Positions 8,422 to 16,225 of a stretch of 30,927 nt of DNA are shown one piece after another (within the stretch, counting starts at the first letter, position 1; each line of letters starts with the position of its first letter). The DNA is from a virus: positions 1 to 30,927 of IMG/VR virus record IMGVR_UViG_3300048586_000849. One strand, 5' to 3'. The notes below the pieces were generated by a model, which searched no databases, had not been told where the DNA came from, and worked only from the letters and a program-made list of their open reading frames with translations. The position numbers and the translations under genes were made by a program.

Positions 8422-11223
8422 TCACGCCGGGACCAGCGTGACGGTGACGCCGGTGGCATCGACGACCGGCGTGTAGCCCGCATGGGTGACGGTCAGCGCG
8501 CCGGAACAGGTGCCGACAGTGCGCAGCACATGCTTGGTCGTGGCCTCGAGATCGTCGATCCGGATGCTGCCGCTGATCCCGGTTACCCGGGTGGCGGAGA
8601 TGCCGCGCTGGCCACCTCGCTGGAAGCAATTCGCGAAGGTGAGACCGGTGACGTCCTCGAAGTACCAGGCGTAGTGGAAGGTCTGGGTCCGGATGGCCTC
8701 GAGGCGGACCCGGCGCAGGGTCAGGTCCTCGATCCGGAACAGGCGGAAGTTCAGGATGCCCCCGACATTGGCCGTGCCCACCCCCGAGCCGCCGACCGTC
8801 CAGTCCTCAAGCGTCAGGCGCTTGACGTGGATGCTGTCCGAGGTGTTGTCCACTTCGCTCAGCCGGTCGCGGATATTGTCGGCACTGACATTGCGGATGA
8901 TGATATCTGTCGAGAAGAGCGCCGGATGCCGGTCGTTCTTGGCGATGGCCAGTACCCGGTCGACATCGTCGCAGTCGAGACCGTCCACGGTGACGTTGCG
9001 CGAGCCCGGCACGATGTTGATCGCATTGCCCCGGTAGCCGGTGACGGTGTTGTTCAGGACCTGGATGTCCTCGTCGAACCAGAAGCGGTTATTGCCGATC
9101 CGGATCGCATCGGGCAGATCGCCAAGGTCGGGCGAGAGCAGGAGCCCGTCATTGCTGATCGTGTTGTTGCGGATGATGACACCCTTGTTCCAGCTGCCAT
9201 GGGTGTCGAGGCTGCTCGAGGTGTCGTCGCGCACCGTGTTCCATTCGACGATGCAGCCGTCCGTCGTGCTCCAGAGCTCGATGCTGTGGCGGCACTTCTC
9301 GATGTCGCAGCGCGACACGACGGAGTTCCGCTCCCCGCGGCGCAGGGACACGCCATAGCCTTCACCCGCCTCGATGCTGCCGCCCCGCCCGATGGTGAGG
9401 CGCGTGATCGTGTTCCCCGCGCCGGTATCGGACCGCACCGCCTGGCCGATCCGGCGATGCGTGAGGGCCCGGGCGGCGTCCTTGTCGAACAGCGCATCGC
9501 TGATCGTGCTGTTCACGCAGTAGCGCGCCCAGATGTACTGGTGCTCCCAGGCCTCGGCTGCAGACCCATCCTGCTGGCCGACATAGCGCCCGCCCTTCAG
9601 GGTGGCATTCTCGATCGGGTCGACCTTCACGCAGGCAGCGTTCCAGGCGGTCAGCTTGTTCTTGCCGAGGGGCTCGGCCAGCGTCAGCGTGTTGCCCGAC
9701 TTGGCGGTGATGCGATGGATCTCCTCGTTGATGATGATGTCGCCAAAGGGCTCGGTCGGATCGAGCAGCACGCCCAGCGTCGCCGCAAACTGGTTGCCGG
9801 TGGGCGTGGGCAGTTCCGAGGTCGAGAGATAGACCCAGTCGCCGACAGAGAGACCGCTGGCATCGACAAGGGTCACTTGCGTGGCCCCCGTGGCGGCATT
9901 GGCAGAAAGAAGCGAGCCGACCAGCAGCGTCACAGTCGACGGGTCCTCGGTCTCGCCGGGAAAGTCGAGCGGGTTTGAAACGGCGACCGAGATGGTCAGC
10001 GGGCGCGACAGGGTCAGAACCCGGCCGGAAATGCTTTCGATGTAGATGATCTCCCGGCTCTCGGCGGGGTGGTAATCCGGGGCGGTGGCATTGGTGCGCA
10101 CCACGGCGATGGACCCCGGACCGACGGTCGCCAGAAACGCGGTGGTGTCCGCATCGTCCTTCAGGGTCAGCGTCGTCGCGCCGATGGCAGCGGCAACACC
10201 GACCGAGGGCGGCGAGACCGAGGGGGCTTCGACGACATCACCCCAGAGGTGGAATTGGCCCCAATAGGTTCCGGTCTTGCCGCGCTCGACCACGGTGTCG
10301 GCGAGGTCCAGCGTCCAGTTCCGAAGCACCGAGCGCGGCGGCGGCTGCATCCGACCGCGCAGGTGCATCGTGCCTGTCGGGCTCTCGAGGAGGATAGTCG
10401 CGCCGTCAGACTGAAGGGTGGGCAGCACGCTCCGCATGAAGAACTCGAGCGGCACTTCGGCAGGCTGACCGGTGCTGGTGCCCCAGCCGGTCCAGTTGGC
10501 TCCCCCGGCAATACTGCGGTGATCCGCGAAGACGTCGGTCCAGGTGAAGATGGTGGGTGCGGGCGGTTCCGGGTCCGGGGGAGGCAGCGCAGGTCCTCGC
10601 TGCCGGATCTCGATCAGTGGGATTGAGGTGATCGAGCCCAGCCGTTCGACATCGAGTGTGACATCCAGCAGATCGGTGTCGAACCGGACCGGTACGTCAA
10701 ACTGGAAACCTGCGCGGACAACGACGCCGTTCGCGGGCGCGGTGGCAAAGGTCACGACGCCTGTCGCGGCATCGAGCGTCCAGCCTGAGGTCTGCTCTGT
10801 AAGGCCCAGCGCAATGCGCACAGTACCGGCAACCGGTCGGGCGATCGTCCGGACCCATGTCTGCCCCCCCGATGTATAGCGCTTCACCAGCTGAAACGCG
10901 GTGATGACCCCGTTCCCGGTGCCGATCGACTGATCGAGCGGGGTGACGGTCTGCGACGGCAGGCAGGACTTGTAATCCGCCCAGTCCTTGAAGCGGAAGC
11001 CGTGCAGGCGGCCGTTGCGGGCTTCAAAGAAGGCAACGACCGCTGCCAGATCGTCCGCGCGGCGGATGCCATAGGCCACATCATAGCGCCGCCGCGAGTT
11101 CGCCCAGCTGGCGTTGCGTTCCTCGTCGCCCGAGGCCAGCGTCACGATCTGCGTGCGCCGCTCCGGCCCGCCGCGCGCGCCACGGCTGATGTTGTCGGGA
11201 AACCGGATGTCGTGAAACGCCAT
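8422..11223 (-). CDS. DUF2460 distal tail protein fused to a right-handed beta-helix tailspike
   Basis: A 933-residue protein. Residues 1-208 are a complete DUF2460 domain (MAFHDIRFPDNISRGARGG, FFEARNGRLHGFRFKDWADY), equivalent to RcGTA gp12 and usually a free-standing ~210-residue protein at the lambda M position. A proline-rich linker (about 211-223, PALPPPDPEPPAP) leads to a ~700-residue C-terminal region. Its last ~400 residues show the short repeating beta/Asn pattern of right-handed parallel beta-helices (RNNTISNDG, IRIGNNRFWF, VLNNTVTGYRGNAINIV, IIIRNVSADNI), as in pectate-lyase-like tailspikes and depolymerases. Inference: a tail-tip subunit carrying its own receptor-binding or polysaccharide-degrading spike. 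The start at 11223 has GAGG 9 bases upstream; a GTG five codons earlier overlaps the tape-measure stop and is a second option. Confidence 0.88.
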   Translation of the reverse strand: MAFHDIRFPDNISRGARGGPERRTQIVTLASGDEERNASWANSRRRYDVAYGIRRADDLAAVVAFFEARNGRLHGFRFKDWADYKSCLPSQTVTPLDQSIGTGNGVITAFQLVKRYTSGGQTWVRTIARPVAGTVRIALGLTEQTSGWTLDAATGVVTFATAPANGVVVRAGFQFDVPVRFDTDLLDVTLDVERLGSITSIPLIEIRQRGPALPPPDPEPPAPTIFTWTDVFADHRSIAGGANWTGWGTSTGQPAEVPLEFFMRSVLPTLQSDGATILLESPTGTMHLRGRMQPPPRSVLRNWTLDLADTVVERGKTGTYWGQFHLWGDVVEAPSVSPPSVGVAAAIGATTLTLKDDADTTAFLATVGPGSIAVVRTNATAPDYHPAESREIIYIESISGRVLTLSRPLTISVAVSNPLDFPGETEDPSTVTLLVGSLLSANAATGATQVTLVDASGLSVGDWVYLSTSELPTPTGNQFAATLGVLLDPTEPFGDIIINEEIHRITAKSGNTLTLAEPLGKNKLTAWNAACVKVDPIENATLKGGRYVGQQDGSAAEAWEHQYIWARYCVNSTISDALFDKDAARALTHRRIGQAVRSDTGAGNTITRLTIGRGGSIEAGEGYGVSLRRGERNSVVSRCDIEKCRHSIELWSTTDGCIVEWNTVRDDTSSSLDTHGSWNKGVIIRNNTISNDGLLLSPDLGDLPDAIRIGNNRFWFDEDIQVLNNTVTGYRGNAINIVPGSRNVTVDGLDCDDVDRVLAIAKNDRHPALFSTDIIIRNVSADNIRDRLSEVDNTSDSIHVKRLTLEDWTVGGSGVGTANVGGILNFRLFRIEDLTLRRVRLEAIRTQTFHYAWYFEDVTGLTFANCFQRGGQRGISATRVTGISGSIRIDDLEATTKHVLRTVGTCSGALTVTHAGYTPVVDATGVTVTLVPA

Positions 11224-11234
11224 GGGTTCGGACC

Positions 11235-13676
11235 TCACATGCCCCGGCGGCCCAGCGACACCGCGCGGGCGATGTCGGCGGCGACCTGCGTGCGGGATTG
11301 CCGGAAGCTCTCGGCATCGCGTGCCATGATCGTGACGTTGACAGTCGAGGCACTGGACTGGTCGTAACCTGCAGCCTCGCGCCGCGACAGAACACGTTCG
11401 CCCCGCTGCAGGATCGCAGGAACCTCGTCAGGCCGCAGCCCGGCCCAGCCACCGCTGTGCATCCGGGGGGCGCCCGCGAAGGCCAAGGCGGGGACCATAC
11501 GACCCGGGCCCGGCGTTCCGACTGTCCCGCCCGCGTGCAGGATGTTGGCGAAGATCCCGCCTGATCCGCCCAGCGCGCCAGACAGGGCTCCGGCGATCGG
11601 CCCCAGGATGAACCGCCGCGCGGCCAGTTGCGCCAGATCGGCGATCATCGACGTCACCAGATCCCGGAAGTCGAGCTTGCCGGTCTTCACGAAGTCACCC
11701 ACCGCCCGCTCGGCCGAAGTGAAGGCCCCGACCAGCGTCTGGCCGATATCGCCGCCGATGTCGCGGGCCTTCGTCGCATAGTCGGCCAGCGCCGCCGTCA
11801 CGGCAGCCCAGCCAGTCAGCGCTTGTTCCGAGCCTTCGGCCGCCGCAGCCCCGGCATCGCGCGCTGCTGCCCCGGCGCCGGTCGCGGCGGCGGCTGTCTC
11901 GTCCAGTTCCAGACCCAGCGCATCCGCCGAGGCAGCGGCATCCGCCAGTGCGGCCTCAGCCTCCGCCCCGGTCCCGGTCACCGCATCACGCAGCGCCTGC
12001 CAGCTGGCGAGCGGTCGTCCAGTCGCATCGGCCAGCAAGCCTGCGGCCTCGCGATAACCGTCGGCCCGGGCGCGGGCATCGGCGGCCATCGCGCCAAGCC
12101 CGAGGTCGGGCGGTGCGAGGTAGGTCTGCGACAGCGCCGCCGAGAAGGCTTCCGCCGCAGCTGTTCCTGCTGCCGCAGCCGACCCCTCAAACGGGTTGTC
12201 GATCCGGCCCAGAGTCAGCGGGTCGAGCGTGCCGATCCGGACACCTCCTTCGCCCACCGCCCAGTCCGGCAGAAGGTCGAGCGCCGCGTTCAACCCGTTG
12301 ATGAACCCGTTGATGCGGGTGACGACACCGTTCAGCATCGCTTCGACGCCCGAGATCAGTCCGTTTGCAGCCTGAAAGGCAAAGTCCCCGATGGCACCGG
12401 GCAAACTGCCCCAGATCGCCACGGCGGCATCAAAGGCCCCCTGAAACACCGCCGCTGTCCGGTCCCCAAAACTGACGACACCGGCGATGGTGCCTTCCAG
12501 CGCAGAAAGTCCGGCCGCCTTCAGACCCTCCCAGCCAGCGGCCATGTTGGCGAAGGCAGCGTCGAGCGACAGGCTGATACGGGACCAGACCTCCTTGGCC
12601 AGATCGCCGAGCAACCGGAAGGCTTCGCCTACACCGCCGACCCGCTCCACCAGCCGGGTGAACTGGTAGACCAGTTCCCCCGCACCCACGATCAGTGCGC
12701 CGATCCCGGTCCGGATCAGTGCCCCGCGCAGGAAGACCAGTGCGGTGGCCAGACCGCGCACCGAAAGGGCTGCAACCGCCATGCCCGCGACCCAGCGCCC
12801 TGCCATGAAGGCGACGAAGGTTGCGGCATAGGTCGCGAGGCGGCCGAGGTTGTCGAACACCAAAGTGATGGCACCGCCGAGCGGCCCTGTCCCCCGCGCG
12901 ACATCGGCCAGTGCGTTCGCCACCGTCTCCAGCGCCGGGGCGACGGCGGCGGTCAGGCGGTTGGTGAGGCCAAGCCAGATCTGGCTCAGCTTCGCTATTG
13001 CATCGCCGGTGCGTTCGATCTGGGCCGCATCCGCCGCGCTGACCGCCACCCCGAAATCCTGAACATCCTGAGCGGCCTCCCGCAGGGTGGCAGCGTCGAT
13101 GCGAAGGAACGCGAGTGCCGCCCGGTCACCGAAGAGGTCAGACGCCACCGCCGCGCGCTCGGCCTCGGGGACATAGCGGGCCAAGGCATCCTGGATGGCC
13201 ACGATGCGCTGGTCGAGCGGCATCGCCTGCAGTTCGGCCGCCGTCAGGTTCAGGCGCTGCAGGGCGCCGACGGCCGAGCCAGACCCAGCGGCGGCTTCCG
13301 ACAGCCGCGTGGTCAGCTTCTTCGTGGCCTGTTCGATCTCGCCCATCGAGACACCGGCCAGCTCTCCTGCCCATGTCAGCACCTGCAGGCTTTCGACGGT
13401 GGTCCGTAGCGAGGCGGCCATGTCGGCCTGCGCGCCGATGACATCCAGGCCCGAGCGCACCATCGCCACGCCCGTGGCCACGGCTGCTGCCGTCACGGCC
13501 GCCAATGCGATCCCGGCTTTGCGGGCGAACGCGCCAAGCCGCGAATTGGCAAGCTCCATCTCGGAGGACAGGCGGCCAAACCCGCGCGTGCCCGCCTCGC
13601 CGATGCCTTCCAGTTCCGCGCGCACCTGGCGGCCGCCTTCGGCGACAAGGCGGACGGAGACGCGTTTCTCGGCCAT
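11235..13676 (-). CDS. Tail tape measure protein (lambda H position)
   Basis: An 813-residue, Ala-rich, largely helical protein. It opens with the common tape-measure start (VSVRLVAEGGRQVRAELEGI), has an early hydrophobic helix at about 53-72, a longer hydrophobic stretch at about 270-330 and a C-terminal block at about 630-700 (LVGAFTSAERAVGDFVKTGK, FRDLVTSMIADLAQLAARRF) resembling the lambda-type tape-measure C-terminal domain. It sets tail length and is expected to be ejected with DNA; at the usual ~0.15 nm per residue the tail would be roughly 120 nm (inference). It begins 3 bases after the stop of the T frame of the tail chaperone gene and has no good Shine-Dalgarno of its own, pointing to coupling. 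Confidence 0.93.
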   Translation of the reverse strand: MAEKRVSVRLVAEGGRQVRAELEGIGEAGTRGFGRLSSEMELANSRLGAFARKAGIALAAVTAAAVATGVAMVRSGLDVIGAQADMAASLRTTVESLQVLTWAGELAGVSMGEIEQATKKLTTRLSEAAAGSGSAVGALQRLNLTAAELQAMPLDQRIVAIQDALARYVPEAERAAVASDLFGDRAALAFLRIDAATLREAAQDVQDFGVAVSAADAAQIERTGDAIAKLSQIWLGLTNRLTAAVAPALETVANALADVARGTGPLGGAITLVFDNLGRLATYAATFVAFMAGRWVAGMAVAALSVRGLATALVFLRGALIRTGIGALIVGAGELVYQFTRLVERVGGVGEAFRLLGDLAKEVWSRISLSLDAAFANMAAGWEGLKAAGLSALEGTIAGVVSFGDRTAAVFQGAFDAAVAIWGSLPGAIGDFAFQAANGLISGVEAMLNGVVTRINGFINGLNAALDLLPDWAVGEGGVRIGTLDPLTLGRIDNPFEGSAAAAGTAAAEAFSAALSQTYLAPPDLGLGAMAADARARADGYREAAGLLADATGRPLASWQALRDAVTGTGAEAEAALADAAASADALGLELDETAAAATGAGAAARDAGAAAAEGSEQALTGWAAVTAALADYATKARDIGGDIGQTLVGAFTSAERAVGDFVKTGKLDFRDLVTSMIADLAQLAARRFILGPIAGALSGALGGSGGIFANILHAGGTVGTPGPGRMVPALAFAGAPRMHSGGWAGLRPDEVPAILQRGERVLSRREAAGYDQSSASTVNVTIMARDAESFRQSRTQVAADIARAVSLGRRGM

Positions 13677-13679
13677 GGG

Positions 13680-14356
13680 TCAGGAACTTTCCATCTGTTC
13701 GTTGAGCTTGCGCACCATCGCAGCCTCGATCTCGGGGAGCAGTTCGGCGGCGATGAGGGGGTCGATGCCCAGCGCATCGGCTAGCGCCAGCGCCGCGCCC
13801 ATGTCCCAGCCGAGCACGGCGCCAGGGACCACACGCAATTGCCCGCCAAGACGGCTGACGAGATCCCAGATCTGCCAGCCTTCCATCGTCTGCGGGCGGT
13901 TCAGTCGAGCGGGGCAGTCGGGGCAGCGGCCGCCGGGGCCCTCGCAGGGTTCGCAGGCCGCGCAGTACCTGTCGCCCCCGCCGAAGGACCAGTCGGCAAG
14001 GGCGCGGAGACGTTTTTTTCCGCATCCAGCAGCAGGCCCTTGGCGACGTACCGGGTCTGGAACGCCTCGAAGACCGGCCAGATGTTCAGAAGCGCATCGA
14101 TGCCCTCGGGCGTGACCGGGACGGCATCGCCTGCGTCATCGCCAACACCCTCCCAGTCCAGCACGGCACGCCGGGCGACAGCTTTCGCCATGGCCAGCGC
14201 CAGTTCCTCCTGCGTGGCGGTGTCCGGCAGCGCCTCGATCACCGGGTCGGCGCGGGCCGAGACCATCAACGCGGTGGTCAGAGGTGCCACATGCAGGCGG
14301 AGGCCGGGGGCGAGTTCCAGCCAGTCAGGGGATGCGGTCAGGTTCAGCCGGATCAT
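13680..14356 (-). CDS. Tail assembly chaperone G-T fusion made by -1 frameshift
   Basis: Joint product of two overlapping frames. Codons 1-115 are read from 14356 in the G frame; at A_AAA_AAC (14018-14012) a -1 slip continues from 14012 to the stop at 13680, adding 110 residues for about 225 in total. The -1 frame has no stop between the slip site and the downstream open frame, which ends MEGWQIWDLVSRLGGQ...NEQMESS. The added part starts with a cysteine cluster (YCAACEPCEG...RCPDC, five Cys within 17 residues, possibly metal-binding). In lambda, gpG and gpGT made this way coat the tape measure protein and recruit tail-tube subunits. The downstream frame has an ATG at 13886 but no Shine-Dalgarno before it, supporting synthesis by frameshifting rather than independent initiation. 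Confidence 0.85.
13901..14356 (-). CDS. Tail assembly chaperone (lambda gpG-like), zero-frame product
   Basis: A 151-residue protein directly downstream of the tail tube gene, where lambda gpG lies. The start at 14356 overlaps the tail-tube stop by one base (TGATG). The N-terminal ~115 residues look like a small helical chaperone domain (DWLELAPGLRLHVAPLTTAL, then a DNIWPVFEAF-like helix), followed in this frame by a low-complexity Ala/Pro tail (TARPANPARAPAAAAPTAPLD-like), which suggests the tail after the slip site is under little constraint. It carries the A_AAA_AAC slippery heptamer at codons 113-115. Expected role: binding the tape measure protein during tail assembly; gpG-type proteins are absent from the finished virion. 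Confidence 0.82.
   Translation of the reverse strand: MIRLNLTASPDWLELAPGLRLHVAPLTTALMVSARADPVIEALPDTATQEELALAMAKAVARRAVLDWEGVGDDAGDAVPVTPEGIDALLNIWPVFEAFQTRYVAKGLLLDAEKNVSAPLPTGPSAGATGTARPANPARAPAAAAPTAPLD
13973..14018 (-). promoter_or_regulatory. Programmed -1 frameshift signal: A_AAA_AAC heptamer plus stem-loop
   Basis: The minus-strand heptamer A_AAA_AAC at 14018-14012 is in the correct phase (last base of codon 113, then codons 114 and 115). After a 7-base spacer comes a 12-bp stem (14004-13993 pairing with 13984-13973; 10 Watson-Crick pairs and two U-G wobbles) closing an 8-base loop. Heptamer type, phase, spacer and stem all match known bacterial and phage -1 frameshift elements, and the slip joins exactly the two frames expected for lambda-like G and T. 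Confidence 0.85.
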
Positions 14357-15297
14357 CAATAGGCCTCCACGTCGTTGATCAGGGTGGCGGTGCACATGCG
14401 GCCGAGGGTGTTGTCGCGCGCGGCCTGCCAGTCGAAGGTCGCCTGCACACCCTGTGGCCCGGAAACCTCGATCCGGGGACGCGGCAGGTAGACGGCGTGC
14501 ACCTTGAAAGCGAAGCTCTCGCCCGAGGGCAGGCTGTAGCCGAACTCCAGCTCGCAGGGATCGCCATTGATCGCCTGCGTCACCAGCGTCTGGTCGGCGA
14601 AGCGCACCTCGATCCGCCCGGTCAGCGCGGCGATGGAGGGATCCGCGCCATCGATGCGACCGTCACCCCGGATCGTCTCGATCCGGTCGAGGTTGTTGGC
14701 ATAGGTGATCTCAGCCGAGACCACGTTACCCAGTGCCGAGCCGTTGCGGGTAATGGCCCCGTTGAAATGGCCGAAGCGCTGCAACTCAATGGCGGCGGGC
14801 GTGCCAACGCTCGAGGTCGGCCCCACGGTCTCGCCCTGCGCCACAAGCCGTGCCGTCGCTGTCAGCAGACCCGACCGCTGCATCTGCCAGGACAGCTGGT
14901 CCAGCACGCAGCCGGTGTACATCGCGTATCGCGGCACCTCTGGCATGCCGGTCTCGATCGCCATCGAGGGCAGCGACCAGTTCCCCGACTGGAACGCATG
15001 GGTGTAGGGCGCATCCGCGCCGGTGGTCACTGGATCCCCGAACGCCGCCTTCAGCCAGAAACCGAAGGCCGCCACATCGATCGGCACCACAACATCGCCG
15101 TCCGCCGTCACTGCGTCCTTGATCGGGGCGAGCGGATCGCGGCCGTAGCCAAGAAGCTCGCTGTTCAAGAGCGGCTGTTCTGATCCCAGCGAGGTGCTGG
15201 CAAAGGGTACCCGCGTGAAGCCGCCCGAGGGCGACGTGCCATAGGTATTCTCGAACGCAAGCGCCATTTGCGCCCGCGCGCCTTGTGCGCGTGCCAT
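14356..15297 (-). CDS. Major tail tube protein (lambda V position)
   Basis: A 313-residue protein resembling the phage tail tube family of Rhodobacterales siphophages (MARAQGARAQMALAFENTYG, FKVHAVYLPRPRIEVSGPQG, ending DNTLGRMCTATLINDVEAY). It is rich in beta-strand patterning, as expected for a subunit that stacks in hexameric rings around the tape measure. AGGAG lies 7 bases before the ATG, the best ribosome binding site in the tail block, consistent with high expression. It sits between the tail terminator gene (26 bases upstream) and the G/GT chaperone gene (1-base overlap), exactly as lambda V sits between U and G. Confidence 0.88.
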   Translation of the reverse strand: MARAQGARAQMALAFENTYGTSPSGGFTRVPFASTSLGSEQPLLNSELLGYGRDPLAPIKDAVTADGDVVVPIDVAAFGFWLKAAFGDPVTTGADAPYTHAFQSGNWSLPSMAIETGMPEVPRYAMYTGCVLDQLSWQMQRSGLLTATARLVAQGETVGPTSSVGTPAAIELQRFGHFNGAITRNGSALGNVVSAEITYANNLDRIETIRGDGRIDGADPSIAALTGRIEVRFADQTLVTQAINGDPCELEFGYSLPSGESFAFKVHAVYLPRPRIEVSGPQGVQATFDWQAARDNTLGRMCTATLINDVEAY

Positions 15298-15323
15298 ATC
15301 TCAACTCCTGTCGTGTGTGGGGA

Positions 15324-15743
15324 TCAGCCGAGCTGGTCGACCGTGGTGTAGTGCAGAACGACGGTAATCACCGCCGCCTTCAGGCTGGCCGCACCTTCGA
15401 CCGGCAGATCAACAGGGCGCGGCGCCTCTGCTTCGAGCCAGTCGCAGAGGCCGCCGAGTGTGCGGTCGGCCGCAATCGCTGCGCCGACGCTAGCACACAG
15501 GGTGTCGAAGGCGACGTCACGGGAGGCCCCCTGCACCACGGCCTCGATCTCGGCTCGGTGCTGGTAGTGGTAGCGGAGCGGCGACAGCGTGACTTCGGGC
15601 TCCCCCGGTTCGCCGTCGCGCAGGATCAGCAGGCCAGCCGCAGGCACGCGTTCAGGCAGCACGTCACCGCGCAGGGCGGTGGCGGCCAGCGCCGAAAGCC
15701 GCGCGTGCAGCGCGGAGAGAATGGTTTCGCGGGGAGTGGGCAT
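15324..15743 (-). CDS. Tail terminator / minor tail protein U-like
   Basis: A 139-residue protein starting MPTPRETILSALHARLSALA. It has an early amphipathic helix, a central beta region (AGLLILRDGEPGEPEVTLSP, YHYQHRAEIEAVVQG) and a second helix, the plan of lambda gpU / DUF3168-type tail terminators, which cap the tail tube and set its end. Position supports this: it lies directly upstream of the tail tube gene, as U precedes V in lambda. The Shine-Dalgarno is poor (GGA about 11 bases before the ATG), so the start could be slightly off. A toxin-antitoxin pair now separates it from the upstream connector genes. Sequence similarity alone would not settle U versus DUF3168. Confidence 0.72.
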   Translation of the reverse strand: MPTPRETILSALHARLSALAATALRGDVLPERVPAAGLLILRDGEPGEPEVTLSPLRYHYQHRAEIEAVVQGASRDVAFDTLCASVGAAIAADRTLGGLCDWLEAEAPRPVDLPVEGAASLKAAVITVVLHYTTVDQLG

Positions 15744-15832
15744 CTTTGGTCCGTTCCAACGGAAAAAGCCGATAGCCGCGATGCCCCTGAAACACTGGGC
15801 GGCGCTCGTCCCGCGGCATGATAGGCAGATCG

Positions 15833-16225
15833 TCAGATCTGGTTGAGCCTGCTGCTTTTCATGGGGATTTCGAACATCGCCCCGCCGCCGACCAGGTCGG
15901 CTTGGATTTCGATGGTTTCCCATAACGCCATCAGGCGTTCCATCTGCTTGGTCAGTTTGGCCTTCTGCAGCCCAGGCGCAAGGAAGAAACCTACCAGTTT
16001 CGAACTCTTGAATGCTTGTTGTTCAGCTTTGTTCTTCGTGATCCGGCGGTCCGCTGAGATGATGACCCAATGCCCCTCGGCGTTCAAAGCCCCGATCCAT
16101 TCGGTGTCCTTGACTGCGGACCCGAACTTTTCTCTCAGGTGAACGACCTCATGTTTTCCAGCAAAGAGAGCTGCAAGTGCTTTCGCCATGGCCGGAGGCA
16201 GGTTTTCATCAACCATTACCTTCAA
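15833..16225 (-). CDS. PIN-like toxin (VapC45 / DUF5615-like)
   Basis: A 130-residue protein of the PIN-like group whose members begin with a KxLxDENLP motif (here KVMVDENLPPAMAKAL). Candidate metal-binding acidic residues are Asp6, Glu7, Asp40 (VKDTEW) and Asp59 (ISADRRI), in the order seen in PIN ribonucleases, so an RNA-cleaving toxin activity is expected. The frame starts at a TTG (16225) that overlaps the antitoxin stop (TTGA); the ATG at 16216 is an alternative but would remove part of the first beta strand. A GGAG lies 13 bases before the TTG. Base composition is visibly less GC-rich than the surrounding tail genes, consistent with acquired cargo. Confidence 0.72.
   Translation of the reverse strand: MKVMVDENLPPAMAKALAALFAGKHEVVHLREKFGSAVKDTEWIGALNAEGHWVIISADRRITKNKAEQQAFKSSKLVGFFLAPGLQKAKLTKQMERLMALWETIEIQADLVGGGAMFEIPMKSSRLNQI

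Noticed and set aside
8482-9978. 498-codon plus-strand open frame opposite the DUF2460 fusion gene
   Set aside because: Shadow frame of a gene with clear domains; no ribosome binding site or family resemblance.
11628-13409. 593-codon plus-strand open frame opposite the tape measure gene
   Set aside because: Arg/Gly/Gln-rich composition with no recognisable family; it mirrors the third-position GC bias of the tape measure gene.
13680-13886. Independent 68-residue gene starting at the ATG at 13886
   Set aside because: No Shine-Dalgarno upstream, and the frame is open back to a textbook frameshift signal; treated as the T part of a G-T fusion.
15744-15832. Possible terminator after the toxin gene (T5 run near 15765-15770)
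   Set aside because: Only partial, distant pairing (ATGCC/GGCAT) can be drawn, and no stem sits directly before the T run.
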